Positions 12,330 through 22,636 are shown, counted from the first letter of the stretch. The stretch: DNA of 64,000 nt from Bacteroidota bacterium (GCA_023458215.1 JAEXAJ010000136.1:62001-126000), one strand, 5' to 3'. Notes: a model not told the origin generated them from the letters alone. Numbers and translations are program-made.

Positions 12330-15300
12330 ATGAAAAAACACACATTGAAGAATCTTGTGCTTCAAAAGCTGCATAACCTGATGTCTTTCAGAGTTGTGGC
12401 AATGGCTTTCTTCTTATTGTTCGCATGCGCTATCAATACACATGCAGTAAGTGCACAGTCACAGAATACATTGATTACTATCAATAAAAGCAATGTAGAT
12501 CTGCTGAATATCATGGGGGATATTGAAAAACAGTCCAATTATCTGTTTGTTTACAATAAGGAAGTAAACGTACATCGTCCTGCCTCGGTAAACGTGGTCG
12601 AGAAACCGCTGAATGAGGTACTACAGGGATTGTTTAAAGACTCGGAAGTACGTTTTGCCATTGATGGCTCTTATATAGTTCTATCCGCTAATAAGCGGGA
12701 TGAAGTGAAATCCGTAGCACAATCACACATCAATATAACAGGTACTGTATCTTCTACTGACGGCGAACCTATGCCCGGTGTTACTATTATGGTGAAAGGT
12801 ACTACCACAGGCGCTATTACTAATGTAGACGGAAAATATACGATTGAGGTCCCGTCTTCAAGCAGCGTACTGGTGTTTTCTTTTATTGGCTATCAGAAGG
12901 TGGAACAAGCTGTAGGCAATCAGCGTGTTATCAATGTTTCATTGAAAGAAGATATACGTACGATTGATGAAGTAGTTGTTACTGCTCTAGGTATCAAGAA
13001 GAAAGAGAAATCATTGACTTATTCTACTCAGGTAGTAGGTGGTGACGAACTGATTCGTGCGAAAGATCCCAACATGATTAATTCACTGGCAGGTAAAACA
13101 GCAGGTGTACAGATTAATCGCAGTTCATCGGGACTGGGTGGCTCTGTGAAGATGGTTATTCGTGGCTCACGTTCCGTATCGGGCAGCAATCAACCGTTGT
13201 ATGTAATAGACGGTGTACCTATCAACAGTTCTGCTAATGATGCTACTTCCACAACTATCGGTGGTAATAATGACTCCGGAAATCGTGATGGTGGTGACGG
13301 TATCTCCAACCTGAATCCGGACGATATCGAAAGTATGAATATCCTGAAAGGACCTGCTGCGGCCGCTTTATACGGTAGCTCCGCTGCTAATGGTGTCGTT
13401 GTGATTACTACCAAGAAAGGTAAAGTGGGGCGCACTAATATCACTTTTAGCTCAAATACTACGTGGGAGAATGCTGCATACGGTATTCCTGAGTTTCAGA
13501 ATTCTTACGGCGGTGTATCTTCCAGTTGGGGAGATAAAATCAGTGGTAGTCCCGATTATACGAAGGACTTCTTCCAAACGGGTATTACAACCATCAACTC
13601 TCTCTCTTTGAGCGCAGGTTCCGAGATGATGCAAACTTATTTTTCTTACGCCAACACATACGGTACGGGAGTCATTGAAAACGGTAGCCTGAACAAACAT
13701 AACTTCAACTTCCGCGAAACGGCGAACTTCCTCAACAATCGCCTCACGGTGGACGCTAACGTGAGCCTAATGTTTCAGGATGTGAAGAATCGTCCGTCGC
13801 CGGGTGGATTCTATCTGAATCCGTTGACCGGCTTGTATAAGTTTCCGCGTGGTGGTGTACAGGGCGGTGAATCTTTTGATTACTATCGTACCAACTATAA
13901 AATAAAGAATGCTGAGCGCAACATGTATCTGCAAAATTGGTACACTGCTCCTACGAGCTTTGAACAGAACCCGTACTGGCTGACGAACATGTTACCCAAT
14001 GACTCCAAGCGTTACAGAACTATTGCCAATTTAAGTTTGTCTTTCAAACTAAACGATTACTTTACCATTCAGGCACGTGGAAATGCCGACTTCGTAACGG
14101 ATAATTATGAAATGAAGATGTACGCCGGTACCGATACCTCCATCGCCGGAACCAATGGTCGTTACATTACCGATGAATCCAATGACTTAAGCGTATATGG
14201 AGACCTTATGCTGACCTATCAACAAAAGATCAAAGACTTTACCATAAATGCCAGTTTGGGTGCTAGTATTAAAGACGATTCAGGCAAAAGCATCGGATTT
14301 GATTCTTTTGGTGGCGGCTTGTATAACCCCAATATCTTTTCTTCGGGAAATATAGATCATAATAATGGCTCTCCATCATTAGATAAATATCATGCGCAGA
14401 ATCAAGCAGTGTTCTTTGCCGGACAGGTAGGTTTTAAAGATTGGCTGTTCTTGGATATTACCGCACGTAATGACTGGACATCTACCTTGGCTTTCACTAA
14501 GTATATGAACAAAGGATTCTTCTATCCCTCAGTAGGCTTGACGTGGGTAATGAACGAAGCATTGAAGATGCCCGAGTGGATTAATCTAGGCAAGATTCGT
14601 GGTGCATGGTCAAAGGTGGGCAACGGTCTGCCGAGATACCGCAGTCGTCCGTTAAATAGTGTGGGGCGTGGTGGGGTTATTAGTTTTAATACAACATCTC
14701 CTTTCGACGAATTGAAGCCTGAGATGACTACTTCTTATGAATTTGGTACAGAATGGCGATTCTTCAGTAACCGTTTGGAATTTGATTTTACGTATTATCA
14801 GACCCGTACCAAGAATCAATTGTTCTCTTTGAGCGCGCCGTCAGGCTCCAGATTTACTACTTATTATGTAAATGCCGGTGACATTAAGAATGAAGGTGTT
14901 GAAATCGTATTAGGCGGTACGCCGGTTATGACGAATGATTTTCGTTGGAAGACATCCGTAAACTTTGCGCTCAATCGTAATGAGGTTATGGAACTGGCGG
15001 AAGGTTTAGGTTACTTCAGCTTTGGCGGTGGTGGCTCTAACAGTTATAGCATGCGTCTGGAAGTAGGTGGTTCCTTCGGTGATGTATACGGAAGAAAATT
15101 CTTACGCGATGACGATGGCAATTATAAGTACGACAAAGACGGCATGCCGATGCCCGACAAATCGGATTTAAAGAAGATAGGCAATACAGCTCCCGACTTT
15201 AACCTAGGCTGGCAGAATACTTTTACTTATAAAGGTTTCTCACTATACTTCCTGATTGACGGTCGTTTCGGTGGTGATGTCATTTCCTTGACACAAGCCG

Positions 15301-15698
15301 AACTGGATAAGTATGGTGTCAGCAAAGTGACCGGTGATGCTCGTAATCAAGGAGGTGTTAATTTTGGCGGAGGAAAGCCCATTGAGGACGTTTCACGATT
15401 TTATGGCATCGTAGGTGGTCGTGACGGTATTACGGAACACTATATTTACAATGCTACCAACATCCGCTTGCGCGAGCTCTCTTTGGGTTATTCTTTACCG
15501 GCTAAATTACTTGCTCGTATCCCTGTTATCAAGGGAGCGGATATCTCATTGATCGGTAGAAATCTGTTCTTCTTCAAGAACAATGCTCCGTACGATCCCG
15601 ATGGAACACTCTCTGTGGGAAACGGATTGCAAGGTATTGATGTATTTGGTATGCCAAGTACCCGTTCATTCGGTTTCAATCTTAAGGTTAACTTCTAA
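12330..15698 (+). CDS. SusC-like TonB-dependent receptor with STN signalling domain
   Basis: A 1122-residue SusC-family transporter. The start at 12330 (MKKHTLKNL) gives a long signal peptide ending near HAVSAQ; the ATG at 12303 only adds nine unlikely residues. Domains in order: STN/secretin-like signalling domain (about 48-115; NIMGDIEKQSNYLFVYN), carboxypeptidase-regulatory-like beta domain (about 135-215; GEPMPGVTIMVKGT), TonB box and plug (EVVVTALGIKKKEK near 220; NGVVVITTKKGK near 355), then the barrel. The STN domain is what an ECF/FecR-controlled receptor needs, and it is absent from the SusC at 38119, which is under an HTCS. SusD follows after 12 bases. The cargo is unknown. Confidence 0.95.
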   Translation: MKKHTLKNLVLQKLHNLMSFRVVAMAFFLLFACAINTHAVSAQSQNTLITINKSNVDLLNIMGDIEKQSNYLFVYNKEVNVHRPASVNVVEKPLNEVLQGLFKDSEVRFAIDGSYIVLSANKRDEVKSVAQSHINITGTVSSTDGEPMPGVTIMVKGTTTGAITNVDGKYTIEVPSSSSVLVFSFIGYQKVEQAVGNQRVINVSLKEDIRTIDEVVVTALGIKKKEKSLTYSTQVVGGDELIRAKDPNMINSLAGKTAGVQINRSSSGLGGSVKMVIRGSRSVSGSNQPLYVIDGVPINSSANDATSTTIGGNNDSGNRDGGDGISNLNPDDIESMNILKGPAAAALYGSSAANGVVVITTKKGKVGRTNITFSSNTTWENAAYGIPEFQNSYGGVSSSWGDKISGSPDYTKDFFQTGITTINSLSLSAGSEMMQTYFSYANTYGTGVIENGSLNKHNFNFRETANFLNNRLTVDANVSLMFQDVKNRPSPGGFYLNPLTGLYKFPRGGVQGGESFDYYRTNYKIKNAERNMYLQNWYTAPTSFEQNPYWLTNMLPNDSKRYRTIANLSLSFKLNDYFTIQARGNADFVTDNYEMKMYAGTDTSIAGTNGRYITDESNDLSVYGDLMLTYQQKIKDFTINASLGASIKDDSGKSIGFDSFGGGLYNPNIFSSGNIDHNNGSPSLDKYHAQNQAVFFAGQVGFKDWLFLDITARNDWTSTLAFTKYMNKGFFYPSVGLTWVMNEALKMPEWINLGKIRGAWSKVGNGLPRYRSRPLNSVGRGGVISFNTTSPFDELKPEMTTSYEFGTEWRFFSNRLEFDFTYYQTRTKNQLFSLSAPSGSRFTTYYVNAGDIKNEGVEIVLGGTPVMTNDFRWKTSVNFALNRNEVMELAEGLGYFSFGGGGSNSYSMRLEVGGSFGDVYGRKFLRDDDGNYKYDKDGMPMPDKSDLKKIGNTAPDFNLGWQNTFTYKGFSLYFLIDGRFGGDVISLTQAELDKYGVSKVTGDARNQGGVNFGGGKPIEDVSRFYGIVGGRDGITEHYIYNATNIRLRELSLGYSLPAKLLARIPVIKGADISLIGRNLFFFKNNAPYDPDGTLSVGNGLQGIDVFGMPSTRSFGFNLKVNF

Positions 15699-15710
15699 AT
15701 TGCGAATAGT

Positions 15711-17309
15711 ATGAAAAAGATAATAACATATACAGCATTAATGTTCTCTTCTTTATTTTTGATGCCTTCTTGTACAGGCAATTTTGAAAAGATGAACACG
15801 CCTCCATTCGGTGTGACCGATGAAGAACTGGGACAGGATAATAACTTTATAGGTATGCACTTTCCCACCTTGCAAAAGTCTATTTACTATAATCGTAACG
15901 GTTGGGGATGGGATTTTCAGACGATTCAAAATCTGACTTCCGATATATGGTCGGGTTATATGGCTACCCCAAGTAACTTTAAAGGGGGTATCAACACTCA
16001 GACTTATGCGCTGACCAATGACTGGACTGATGAAGCATGGACGTACACCTACTCTTCTGTAATGACCAATCAACTACGGGTGAAAGAAAAGTGCGAGCAA
16101 TTGGGTATGGATGTTTATGCCCACTTCAATGCTATCAACTCCATATTGAGAGTTTTTGCGATGTCTCGTGTTTGCGACGAATACGGCCCGATAATTTATA
16201 CGAAATATGGTGAGTCGAAGACCGGCGGTACTTACGACTCTGCTCAGGATGCATATAAGGCATTCTTTGCCGAACTGACGGATGCTAGTAAAGTATTGGA
16301 CGAAGCTTTGAAGAAACCGGCAGTTGCTTCTTTTGCCAAATTCGATATGGCATATAATGGTGAATTGGACAAATGGCTCAGACTTTGCAATACATTGCGT
16401 TTGCGGTTGGCTATGCGTGTGGTGAAGTATGATAAAGAGTGGGCCCGTAAGGAAGCTGAGGCTGCTATAGCTGCTCCTCAGGGAGTCTTGAAAAGTGGCG
16501 AGAGCTTTATTGTTTCCGGTTATGGATGGATGCATCCTCTTTATACGTGCTCAATAGAGTATAATGATATATTTGTAAGTGCTAATATCGTATCTATTTT
16601 GGGTGGTTACAATGATCCGCGACTTTTGAAGATTGGAATTACTAAAGGAACAGGAGATGACAAGAAAGTGGTTGGTGTACGTACAGGTATTCCGGGGCTT
16701 GAAGATACGGCTGACAAATATAAGGCATTAATATCTAATATCAATGTAAACACTACTACTCCGGGTACGGTAATGTCGGCAGCAGAAGCTTACTTCTTGC
16801 TGGCAGAAGCTGCTTTGCGTGGTTGGAATGCAGGTGGAGATGCCAAGACCTATTACGAACAAGGTGTTGCAGCTTCCTTTAGTGACTTTGGCGTTTCGTT
16901 GGGCGATTACCTGAATAGCTCTAAGGTTCCGGCTGCGTGGGTTGATCCGTTGGTAGATAAGTTTAACTCGCCTGCAGTTTCAACCGTCAGTCCTAAATGG
17001 GATGATGCCAAGAACGATGAAGAACGACTCGAAAAGATTATTACTCAGAAGTGGATTGCTTCTTTTCCTGAAGGCAAACAGACATGGGCTGAATGGCGCC
17101 GTACAGGCTATCCTAAGCTCTTCCCGGTTTTGAAAAATGATAGTCAGGGATTGATTACAACAGAATATGGTGTTCGCCGTTTGCCATTCGTTTTGAGCGA
17201 AGTTTCCAAGAATCCGACAGGTTATGCGGATGCGGTTAAGCTACTCGGAGGTCCTGATAATGGAGCTACCCGTTTGTTCTGGGATATCAATAAAGGCAAC
17301 TTTGAATAG
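15711..17309 (+). CDS. SusD-like lipoprotein of the SusD_2 type
   Basis: A 532-residue lipoprotein (lipobox MPSC, Cys about 21) partnering the preceding SusC. Sequence blocks such as NFEKMNTPPFGVTDEEL and the C-terminal EGKQTWAEWRRTGYP resemble the second SusD family (SusD-like_2) rather than the classical SusD at 2310 or 41209. It is predicted to be a surface glycan-binding lid. It ends 174 bases before the GH9 gene, and that gap holds a strong hairpin, so the binding proteins may be made in excess over the enzymes downstream. Confidence 0.93.
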   Translation: MKKIITYTALMFSSLFLMPSCTGNFEKMNTPPFGVTDEELGQDNNFIGMHFPTLQKSIYYNRNGWGWDFQTIQNLTSDIWSGYMATPSNFKGGINTQTYALTNDWTDEAWTYTYSSVMTNQLRVKEKCEQLGMDVYAHFNAINSILRVFAMSRVCDEYGPIIYTKYGESKTGGTYDSAQDAYKAFFAELTDASKVLDEALKKPAVASFAKFDMAYNGELDKWLRLCNTLRLRLAMRVVKYDKEWARKEAEAAIAAPQGVLKSGESFIVSGYGWMHPLYTCSIEYNDIFVSANIVSILGGYNDPRLLKIGITKGTGDDKKVVGVRTGIPGLEDTADKYKALISNINVNTTTPGTVMSAAEAYFLLAEAALRGWNAGGDAKTYYEQGVAASFSDFGVSLGDYLNSSKVPAAWVDPLVDKFNSPAVSTVSPKWDDAKNDEERLEKIITQKWIASFPEGKQTWAEWRRTGYPKLFPVLKNDSQGLITTEYGVRRLPFVLSEVSKNPTGYADAVKLLGGPDNGATRLFWDINKGNFE

Positions 17310-17425
17310 AGTCCGGTTCCTTTTTATGTCTGTTTTAATTTATTAACTAATAGTATGTCCTGTTATATTAGGGATTGTGCTCTTTCGCTTGTTCTTAATA
17401 TAAAGGAGTTCTAACTTAACATATT

Positions 17426-17458
17426 CAGGCTATTGAACCCCAATCATTCAATAGCCTG
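17426..17458 (+). terminator. Hairpin terminator/attenuator between SusD and GH9
   Basis: Perfect 12-base stem CAGGCTATTGAA (17426-17437) with TTCAATAGCCTG (17447-17458), a 9-base loop, then ATTTTAAT. All flanking genes run in the same direction, so it may act as partial termination or as a 3' stabiliser of the susCD message. Confidence 0.65.
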
Positions 17459-17483
17459 ATTTTAATCTTATACAAATAATAGT

Positions 17484-19934
17484 ATGAAGAAAATCATTAG
17501 ACCTATCTGTTTACTGACCGGTCTACTTTGTGCCCCGACAGTTATCCTGCATGCACAAGTCGATGAGAAACTGAAAGCCGATATCATCCGTACGGGCTAT
17601 GTACACAGTCCTTTGCCTCTTGACGAGACAAAAGCTTTCGAAACATTCGGCCTTAAAAAGAAAGTTTTGGAATCAGTAGTATTGTGCGATATGGAAGACT
17701 TCTCCAAGTGGTCGCACAAAGGTATCGGTAAAATAGGCTTGACTACCGAGCGAAGTAAAACCGGCAAACATAGCCTGCGCCTGGAATCTGAAACCGCTCC
17801 TGCCGAAATGCTGGGCTGGGGATTAGGACGTGGCACTTGTATGGCTACTTATGATGTGGGTGGCGCCAACTGGGAAGGTTACAACCGACTGAAATTCTAT
17901 ATTTATCCTACTTGTGAAGGAGCACGCAGCATCTATCTGAATCTATATGTTGAGAATGACGGTGAAATCAAAGTCCCCGATAAATACGGTCGCGAAGGTT
18001 ATCATGAGATAAACCTGAAGAACGACCAATGGAACGAATGTTTTGTTGAAATGTCCGGCTTGTCTCGTGATAAAGTGACTAAGGTTTCGTTTGCCATCGA
18101 GATATTTGGTCGGGAGAGCACGATGGGGGATTCGCTTCGTTTTGATGTAGATGCGGTAGAACTTCAGAAAATAGAAAATCCCGAAACGGTAAAAGGCTGG
18201 ATGCCTGCTCAAAACCGTATCATCTTTTCTACTACCGGCTACAGTCTCGAAAGTCCTAAAACAGCCATCGTTCATGTGGAAAATCATAGCGGTCAATTCC
18301 AATTAAAGGATGCCGATACACAAGCCATCGTCTTTACGGGTCCTATCAAGAAAGAGAAAACCGGACTGGGTGAGTTTGAAACGATTGACTTCTCTACATT
18401 CAAGACACAAGGCAGATATGTGCTTCAAGTAGGCGATGTTGTTACTTTCCCCTTCTATATCCATAAAGATGTGTGGGATGATTCTGCCTGGCGTATGGTA
18501 AACTTCCTGTTCTGCGAACGTTGCGGTTATCCGGTTCCCGGAAAACATGGCACTTGCCATACCGACTTGCATGTCAACCACAATGGTAAAGTGATACCCA
18601 TAAACGGAGGATGGCACGATGCTGCCGATATGTCTCAGCAAACTTTGCAGACGGGAGAAATATCTTACTCCTTGCTTTCGATGGCTAAACGTGCGAAAGA
18701 AAAAGGAAATACTGACCTCTATAACCGCCTGATGGAAGAAGCTCTTTGGGGCATTGACTTTATCCTGAAAACCCGTTTAGGCGATGGTTACCGTGCACAA
18801 ACCTGGGGAACTAACCTTTGGACTGACGGAATACTGGGTACTATTGACGATGCCGGACGCCGTGAGATGCTTGTCCACAACGGAGCTTTAGAAAACTTCC
18901 TGCTTGCCGGAATAGAAGCTTATACTTCCATGATGGTTGAAAACGATGTTGCCCTTAAAAATAACTTGAAGAAGATTGCTAAAGAAGATTTCGGTTTTGC
19001 CATGGAACGTTTCAATAAATTGGGTTTTGCCGAATTGATAAAGAAGGGCGGGGGACATGCCGGTATGGCATCCGAAAGCCAGTATCATGCCAATATCTCT
19101 TGGGCTGCCAGTATGCTTTACCAACTTACAGGAGAACAGCAGTATGCCGATGAAGCAGCAAAAGCCATTCGCTATACTTTACAGTGCCAACGCACCGAAC
19201 CCTTGAAAGACAAGAATAAAACTTGTGGCTTCTTCTATCGCGACTTGGCTAAGAAGTCTATTGTTCACTATACTCACCAGTCACGTGACTATGCCTATAT
19301 GGAAGCATTGGCAGCCTTGTGCGAAACGCAGCCTAATCATGCCGAATATAATCAATGGATCCATTCGATGAAGCTGTATGGCAATTATCTGAAGAACATC
19401 ATGCAACATGTGTATCCATACGAAATGGTACCCAGTGGAGTTTATCATAAAGATGAAGTGAAAGACTCACTGAACTTTTATGCCGTTCAAGTAGGTATTC
19501 GTAGCGGTGCCGAGAAAGATTATCAAGAGCAGTTAGAGAATGGTATTCGTTTGGATAAAGAACATTATCTGCGTATATTCCCGGCTTGGTTCTCTTTTAA
19601 AGGAAACATTGCCGTACATCTTTCTACCGGAAAAGCGGCTGCTATCTGTGCCAAAATATTGAAAGATAAAGAACTCAAAGACATTGCCGAACAACAACTG
19701 TTCTGGGTGGTAGGAAAGAATCCTTTCGGTCAATCCATGATTTACGGAGAAGGTAGCAACTATCCACAACTCTATACTGCTTTGCCGGGCGAGATGGTGG
19801 GAGAAATCCCTGTAGGTATGCAGTCTTATTTCAATGAAGACTCACCCTACTGGCCGCAGTTCAACACGGCTACTTACAAGGAAGTGTGGGGCTCTTCGGC
19901 TGCACGTTGGCTGATGTTGATCTCTGAATTTTAA
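17484..19934 (+). CDS. GH9 glycoside hydrolase
   Basis: An 816-residue secreted enzyme (signal peptide ends VILHAQ). After a beta-rich N-terminal region that may be carbohydrate-binding (about 60-230) comes a CelD_N-type immunoglobulin-like domain (about 245-325). The GH9 (alpha/alpha)6 catalytic domain runs to the C-terminus. The catalytic aspartates sit in GGWHDAAD (Asp379, Asp382) and the likely acid is Glu800 in YKEVWGSSAARW. Family members hydrolyse beta-1,4-glucans, but GH9 also includes exo-beta-glucosaminidases. With an acetyltransferase of the glucosaminide type next door, an amino-sugar glycan is possible. The next gene starts 15 bases later. Confidence 0.88.
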   Translation: MKKIIRPICLLTGLLCAPTVILHAQVDEKLKADIIRTGYVHSPLPLDETKAFETFGLKKKVLESVVLCDMEDFSKWSHKGIGKIGLTTERSKTGKHSLRLESETAPAEMLGWGLGRGTCMATYDVGGANWEGYNRLKFYIYPTCEGARSIYLNLYVENDGEIKVPDKYGREGYHEINLKNDQWNECFVEMSGLSRDKVTKVSFAIEIFGRESTMGDSLRFDVDAVELQKIENPETVKGWMPAQNRIIFSTTGYSLESPKTAIVHVENHSGQFQLKDADTQAIVFTGPIKKEKTGLGEFETIDFSTFKTQGRYVLQVGDVVTFPFYIHKDVWDDSAWRMVNFLFCERCGYPVPGKHGTCHTDLHVNHNGKVIPINGGWHDAADMSQQTLQTGEISYSLLSMAKRAKEKGNTDLYNRLMEEALWGIDFILKTRLGDGYRAQTWGTNLWTDGILGTIDDAGRREMLVHNGALENFLLAGIEAYTSMMVENDVALKNNLKKIAKEDFGFAMERFNKLGFAELIKKGGGHAGMASESQYHANISWAASMLYQLTGEQQYADEAAKAIRYTLQCQRTEPLKDKNKTCGFFYRDLAKKSIVHYTHQSRDYAYMEALAALCETQPNHAEYNQWIHSMKLYGNYLKNIMQHVYPYEMVPSGVYHKDEVKDSLNFYAVQVGIRSGAEKDYQEQLENGIRLDKEHYLRIFPAWFSFKGNIAVHLSTGKAAAICAKILKDKELKDIAEQQLFWVVGKNPFGQSMIYGEGSNYPQLYTALPGEMVGEIPVGMQSYFNEDSPYWPQFNTATYKEVWGSSAARWLMLISEF

Positions 19935-19949
19935 TAAAGGAGTAAAGTT

Positions 19950-21176
19950 ATGAACGATACGAACATTTATTCACGTCGCAACCTCGCGATAGATATGCTA
20001 CGTGCATTGACCATGTTTACCATGATCTTTGTGAATGACTTCTGGAAAGTACACGACGTACCTCATTGGCTGGAACATGCCGCTTACGGGGAAGATTTCA
20101 TGGGATTGGCGGATATCGTATTTCCCTGTTTCCTCTTTGCGGTGGGTATGTCTATACCTTACGCCATAGAGGGCAGATATTCCAAAGGATATTCGGCAGA
20201 ATCGACGTTGGGACATATTCTATCCCGTACCTTTGCTCTGCTGGTGATGGGAGCTTTTATCACAAATTCGGAATACCGTCTTTCTTCGGAGGTATGCTAT
20301 CCTATCGGTGTCTACTGGTTTATCATGGCGATAGGATTTATCGGAGTGTGGAATCAATATCCGCGAACGACGTCAAAGATGCAAAAAAACATCTTTCTGA
20401 TATGTAAGATCATCGGTGTGCTGGCACTACTCTACCTCGCTTTCACCTTCCGCAATCCTAAGGGCGGAGTGTTCGGCTTTTCCGGAGGTATATTAGGTGC
20501 TATAGGCTGGACTTATCTGGTGTGTGCCGTTACCTATTATCTGACTCGTGACCGTTTGAAGTATCTGCTGCCAATTTGGATTATCTTTGTCCTGATTTGT
20601 CTTCTGACTACCCCGTTGCGCGAGGAATTTGGCGGTACTGCCATTCTTGACTTTCCTGAATGGAACTTCCTCAGTGGCTTTTTGGGTGCATTGCATATAG
20701 GCAACGGAGCATTGCCGACATTTACGATGGGGGGTATTCTGCTCTCCGTACTCAGCGCTCGGTATGTAGGTAAGAGTGATATTTGGAAGTTACGTACTTC
20801 GTGGATGGTCGCTGCGGGGCTTTTGCTGCTCGGCATCTTTTCGCACCAGTTTTGGATTGTTGCCAAGATAGGCAGTACGCCTCCTTGGGTCTTTTACGTC
20901 ATGGCTATTTCGGTAGCTACCTATGGTGTGTTGAACTATTTGGTTAATCATCAGATTACGGGATGGTTCAAACTGATAAAGCCTGCGGGTACCGCTACGC
21001 TGACTACTTACCTGATTCCTTACGTTTTCTATGGTTTTGCTGATGTCACAGGTTACGTACTTCCGGATTGGTTTACTTATGGTTTCATGGGAATAATCAA
21101 CTGTATTTGCTTCGCTTTTGTGGTGATTGGTGTTACTTGGGTTTTGGAAAAATTGCATGTTAAACTTAAAATTTAG
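19950..21176 (+). CDS. Polytopic acyltransferase, DUF5009/HGSNAT-like
   Basis: A 408-residue integral membrane protein with about ten hydrophobic helices and no signal peptide. The N-terminal signature (RRNLAIDMLRALTMFTMIFVN, then HAAYGEDFMGLADIVFPCFLFAVG) matches the family containing heparan-alpha-glucosaminide N-acetyltransferase, whose members move an acetyl group across the membrane onto a terminal glucosamine. The conserved early histidine is present in HAAYG. It lies between GH9 and a TIM-barrel lipoprotein with gaps of 15 and 9 bases, so it is part of the same operon. An amino-sugar acetylation role is inferred from family and context; other O- or N-acylations are possible. Confidence 0.82.
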   Translation: MNDTNIYSRRNLAIDMLRALTMFTMIFVNDFWKVHDVPHWLEHAAYGEDFMGLADIVFPCFLFAVGMSIPYAIEGRYSKGYSAESTLGHILSRTFALLVMGAFITNSEYRLSSEVCYPIGVYWFIMAIGFIGVWNQYPRTTSKMQKNIFLICKIIGVLALLYLAFTFRNPKGGVFGFSGGILGAIGWTYLVCAVTYYLTRDRLKYLLPIWIIFVLICLLTTPLREEFGGTAILDFPEWNFLSGFLGALHIGNGALPTFTMGGILLSVLSARYVGKSDIWKLRTSWMVAAGLLLLGIFSHQFWIVAKIGSTPPWVFYVMAISVATYGVLNYLVNHQITGWFKLIKPAGTATLTTYLIPYVFYGFADVTGYVLPDWFTYGFMGIINCICFAFVVIGVTWVLEKLHVKLKI

Positions 21177-21185
21177 ATAGATATT

Positions 21186-22565
21186 ATGAAGAAGAACTTA
21201 TTATCAGTATGGGTATTGATGTGTTTGATGCTGGGACTTTTTGCGTGCCAACCCAAGAAGGAAGCAGTCAAAGAATATCCTATGTTTTGGACATGGCTTG
21301 ATTATCGTCCCGGTATGAATTTCGATTCCATTTGCCAAGTGATGAACGATATCGGCATGGATGGTATCATGCTGAATGCACCTACTCCCGACGATTATCG
21401 GGTGGCCATACCCATTGCCCACAAACACGGCATCGAAGTTTATGCCTGGCTGTGGACTATGAATTTGGAACACGACCGTGATAAAATACTGAAAGAGCAT
21501 CCCGAATGGTTCAGTGTAAACCGTAATGGAAAGAGTTTGGCAGATACTACGGCTTACGTAGGTTATTATAAATTCCTTTGCCCTGCATTGCCCGAAGTGC
21601 GTGAGTATATTAATGAAAAGATCAAAGCCTATTGCGAAGTCGAAGGACTGAACGGTATCGCTATCGACTACCATCGCTTTGTGGATGTAGTCTTACCCAC
21701 CACCTTGTGGCCTAATTACGGCATTGTACAGGACCGTGAATATCCTGCATGGGATTATGGCTATCATCCGGAAATGATTAAGAAGTTCATGGCACAATAT
21801 GGCTACGATCCTCGCGAACAAGAAGATCCTTCTCTCGATGTGAAATGGCGTCAATTCCGTTGCGACCAGATTTCAGAAGTGGCAAACATGATTGCCGAAA
21901 CGGTACATTCATACGGTAAGACCATGGCTGCTTCTCCATTTCCTACTCCGAAGATGGCTTCGCGTATGGTACGTCAGGATTGGGGCAATTGGAATCTCGA
22001 CATCGTATTCCCCATGGTTTACCATACCTTCTATACAGGAGATGTAAGCTTCATCTCCGACTGTACGGTTGAAAATGCACGTGACAAGAATGAGATGACC
22101 ACTCTCTATTGCGGTATGACTGCTACTAACGGTCCGAAGATGTTCGAGTGTATGGATGCTGCGTTCAATAGTGGTGCACAAGGTATTGCTGTATTTACGA
22201 TGTTAGGTCTTCGTTCTCCCGAAGTAAGACAGCAGTTCAAGGCTTATACGGATAGCATGCGGACAGTGCGTGCTGCCAATGGTGGTGTCATCAAGGCAAC
22301 TTATCCGAAAGTGGCTGACATAGATCCTTTCAAACACGAAGGTATTATGAAACTGATGCAAGAACGTATGCAGCAAATTATAGCTAAAGCAGCCGGCAAA
22401 GAAGAACTTGCGCCATTGTCTTTGGGCGAATATAAGGAAGTGGATTCTTATGACGCAACCCGTTGCTATCAAGTAGTGGACGATAATAGCAAGACGACTT
22501 TTGATGTTACTTTCTACCTTTACGGCGATGTGGTATCCGGATGGGATGTGAAAGCTGCTCATTAA
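21186..22565 (+). CDS. GHL10-like TIM-barrel lipoprotein (putative glycoside hydrolase)
   Basis: A 459-residue lipoprotein (lipobox LFAC, Cys about 21). The main domain (about 30-360) resembles the glycosyl-hydrolase-like TIM barrels of the DUF187/GHL10 kind: GMDGIMLNAP, HGIEVYAWLWTMN, HPEWFSVN, CPALPEVREYI, GIAIDYHRF and AASPFP. The acidic residues in AIDYHRF and LDIVFPM are candidate catalytic positions, but this family is not well enough defined to assign them from sequence. A short C-terminal extension (about 400-459) is of unknown role. It is last in the ECF-controlled locus and converges on the minus-strand TonB receptor across a shared terminator. Confidence 0.75.
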   Translation: MKKNLLSVWVLMCLMLGLFACQPKKEAVKEYPMFWTWLDYRPGMNFDSICQVMNDIGMDGIMLNAPTPDDYRVAIPIAHKHGIEVYAWLWTMNLEHDRDKILKEHPEWFSVNRNGKSLADTTAYVGYYKFLCPALPEVREYINEKIKAYCEVEGLNGIAIDYHRFVDVVLPTTLWPNYGIVQDREYPAWDYGYHPEMIKKFMAQYGYDPREQEDPSLDVKWRQFRCDQISEVANMIAETVHSYGKTMAASPFPTPKMASRMVRQDWGNWNLDIVFPMVYHTFYTGDVSFISDCTVENARDKNEMTTLYCGMTATNGPKMFECMDAAFNSGAQGIAVFTMLGLRSPEVRQQFKAYTDSMRTVRAANGGVIKATYPKVADIDPFKHEGIMKLMQERMQQIIAKAAGKEELAPLSLGEYKEVDSYDATRCYQVVDDNSKTTFDVTFYLYGDVVSGWDVKAAH

Positions 22566-22571
22566 ACTTTC

Positions 22572-22617
22572 GTTGAAGGGGGGATAGTCAAAATTACTTC
22601 TGACTATCCCCTTCAAC
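22572..22617. terminator. Bidirectional terminator between convergent genes
   Basis: Inverted repeat GTTGAAGGGG...GATAGTCA (22572-22590) with TGACTATCCCCTTCAAC (22601-22617): a 17-base stem with a two-G bulge and a 10-base loop. It lies between the stops at 22565 (+) and 22637 (-). Confidence 0.75.
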
Positions 22618-22636
22618 TATCAGTTGTTGTTATGAA

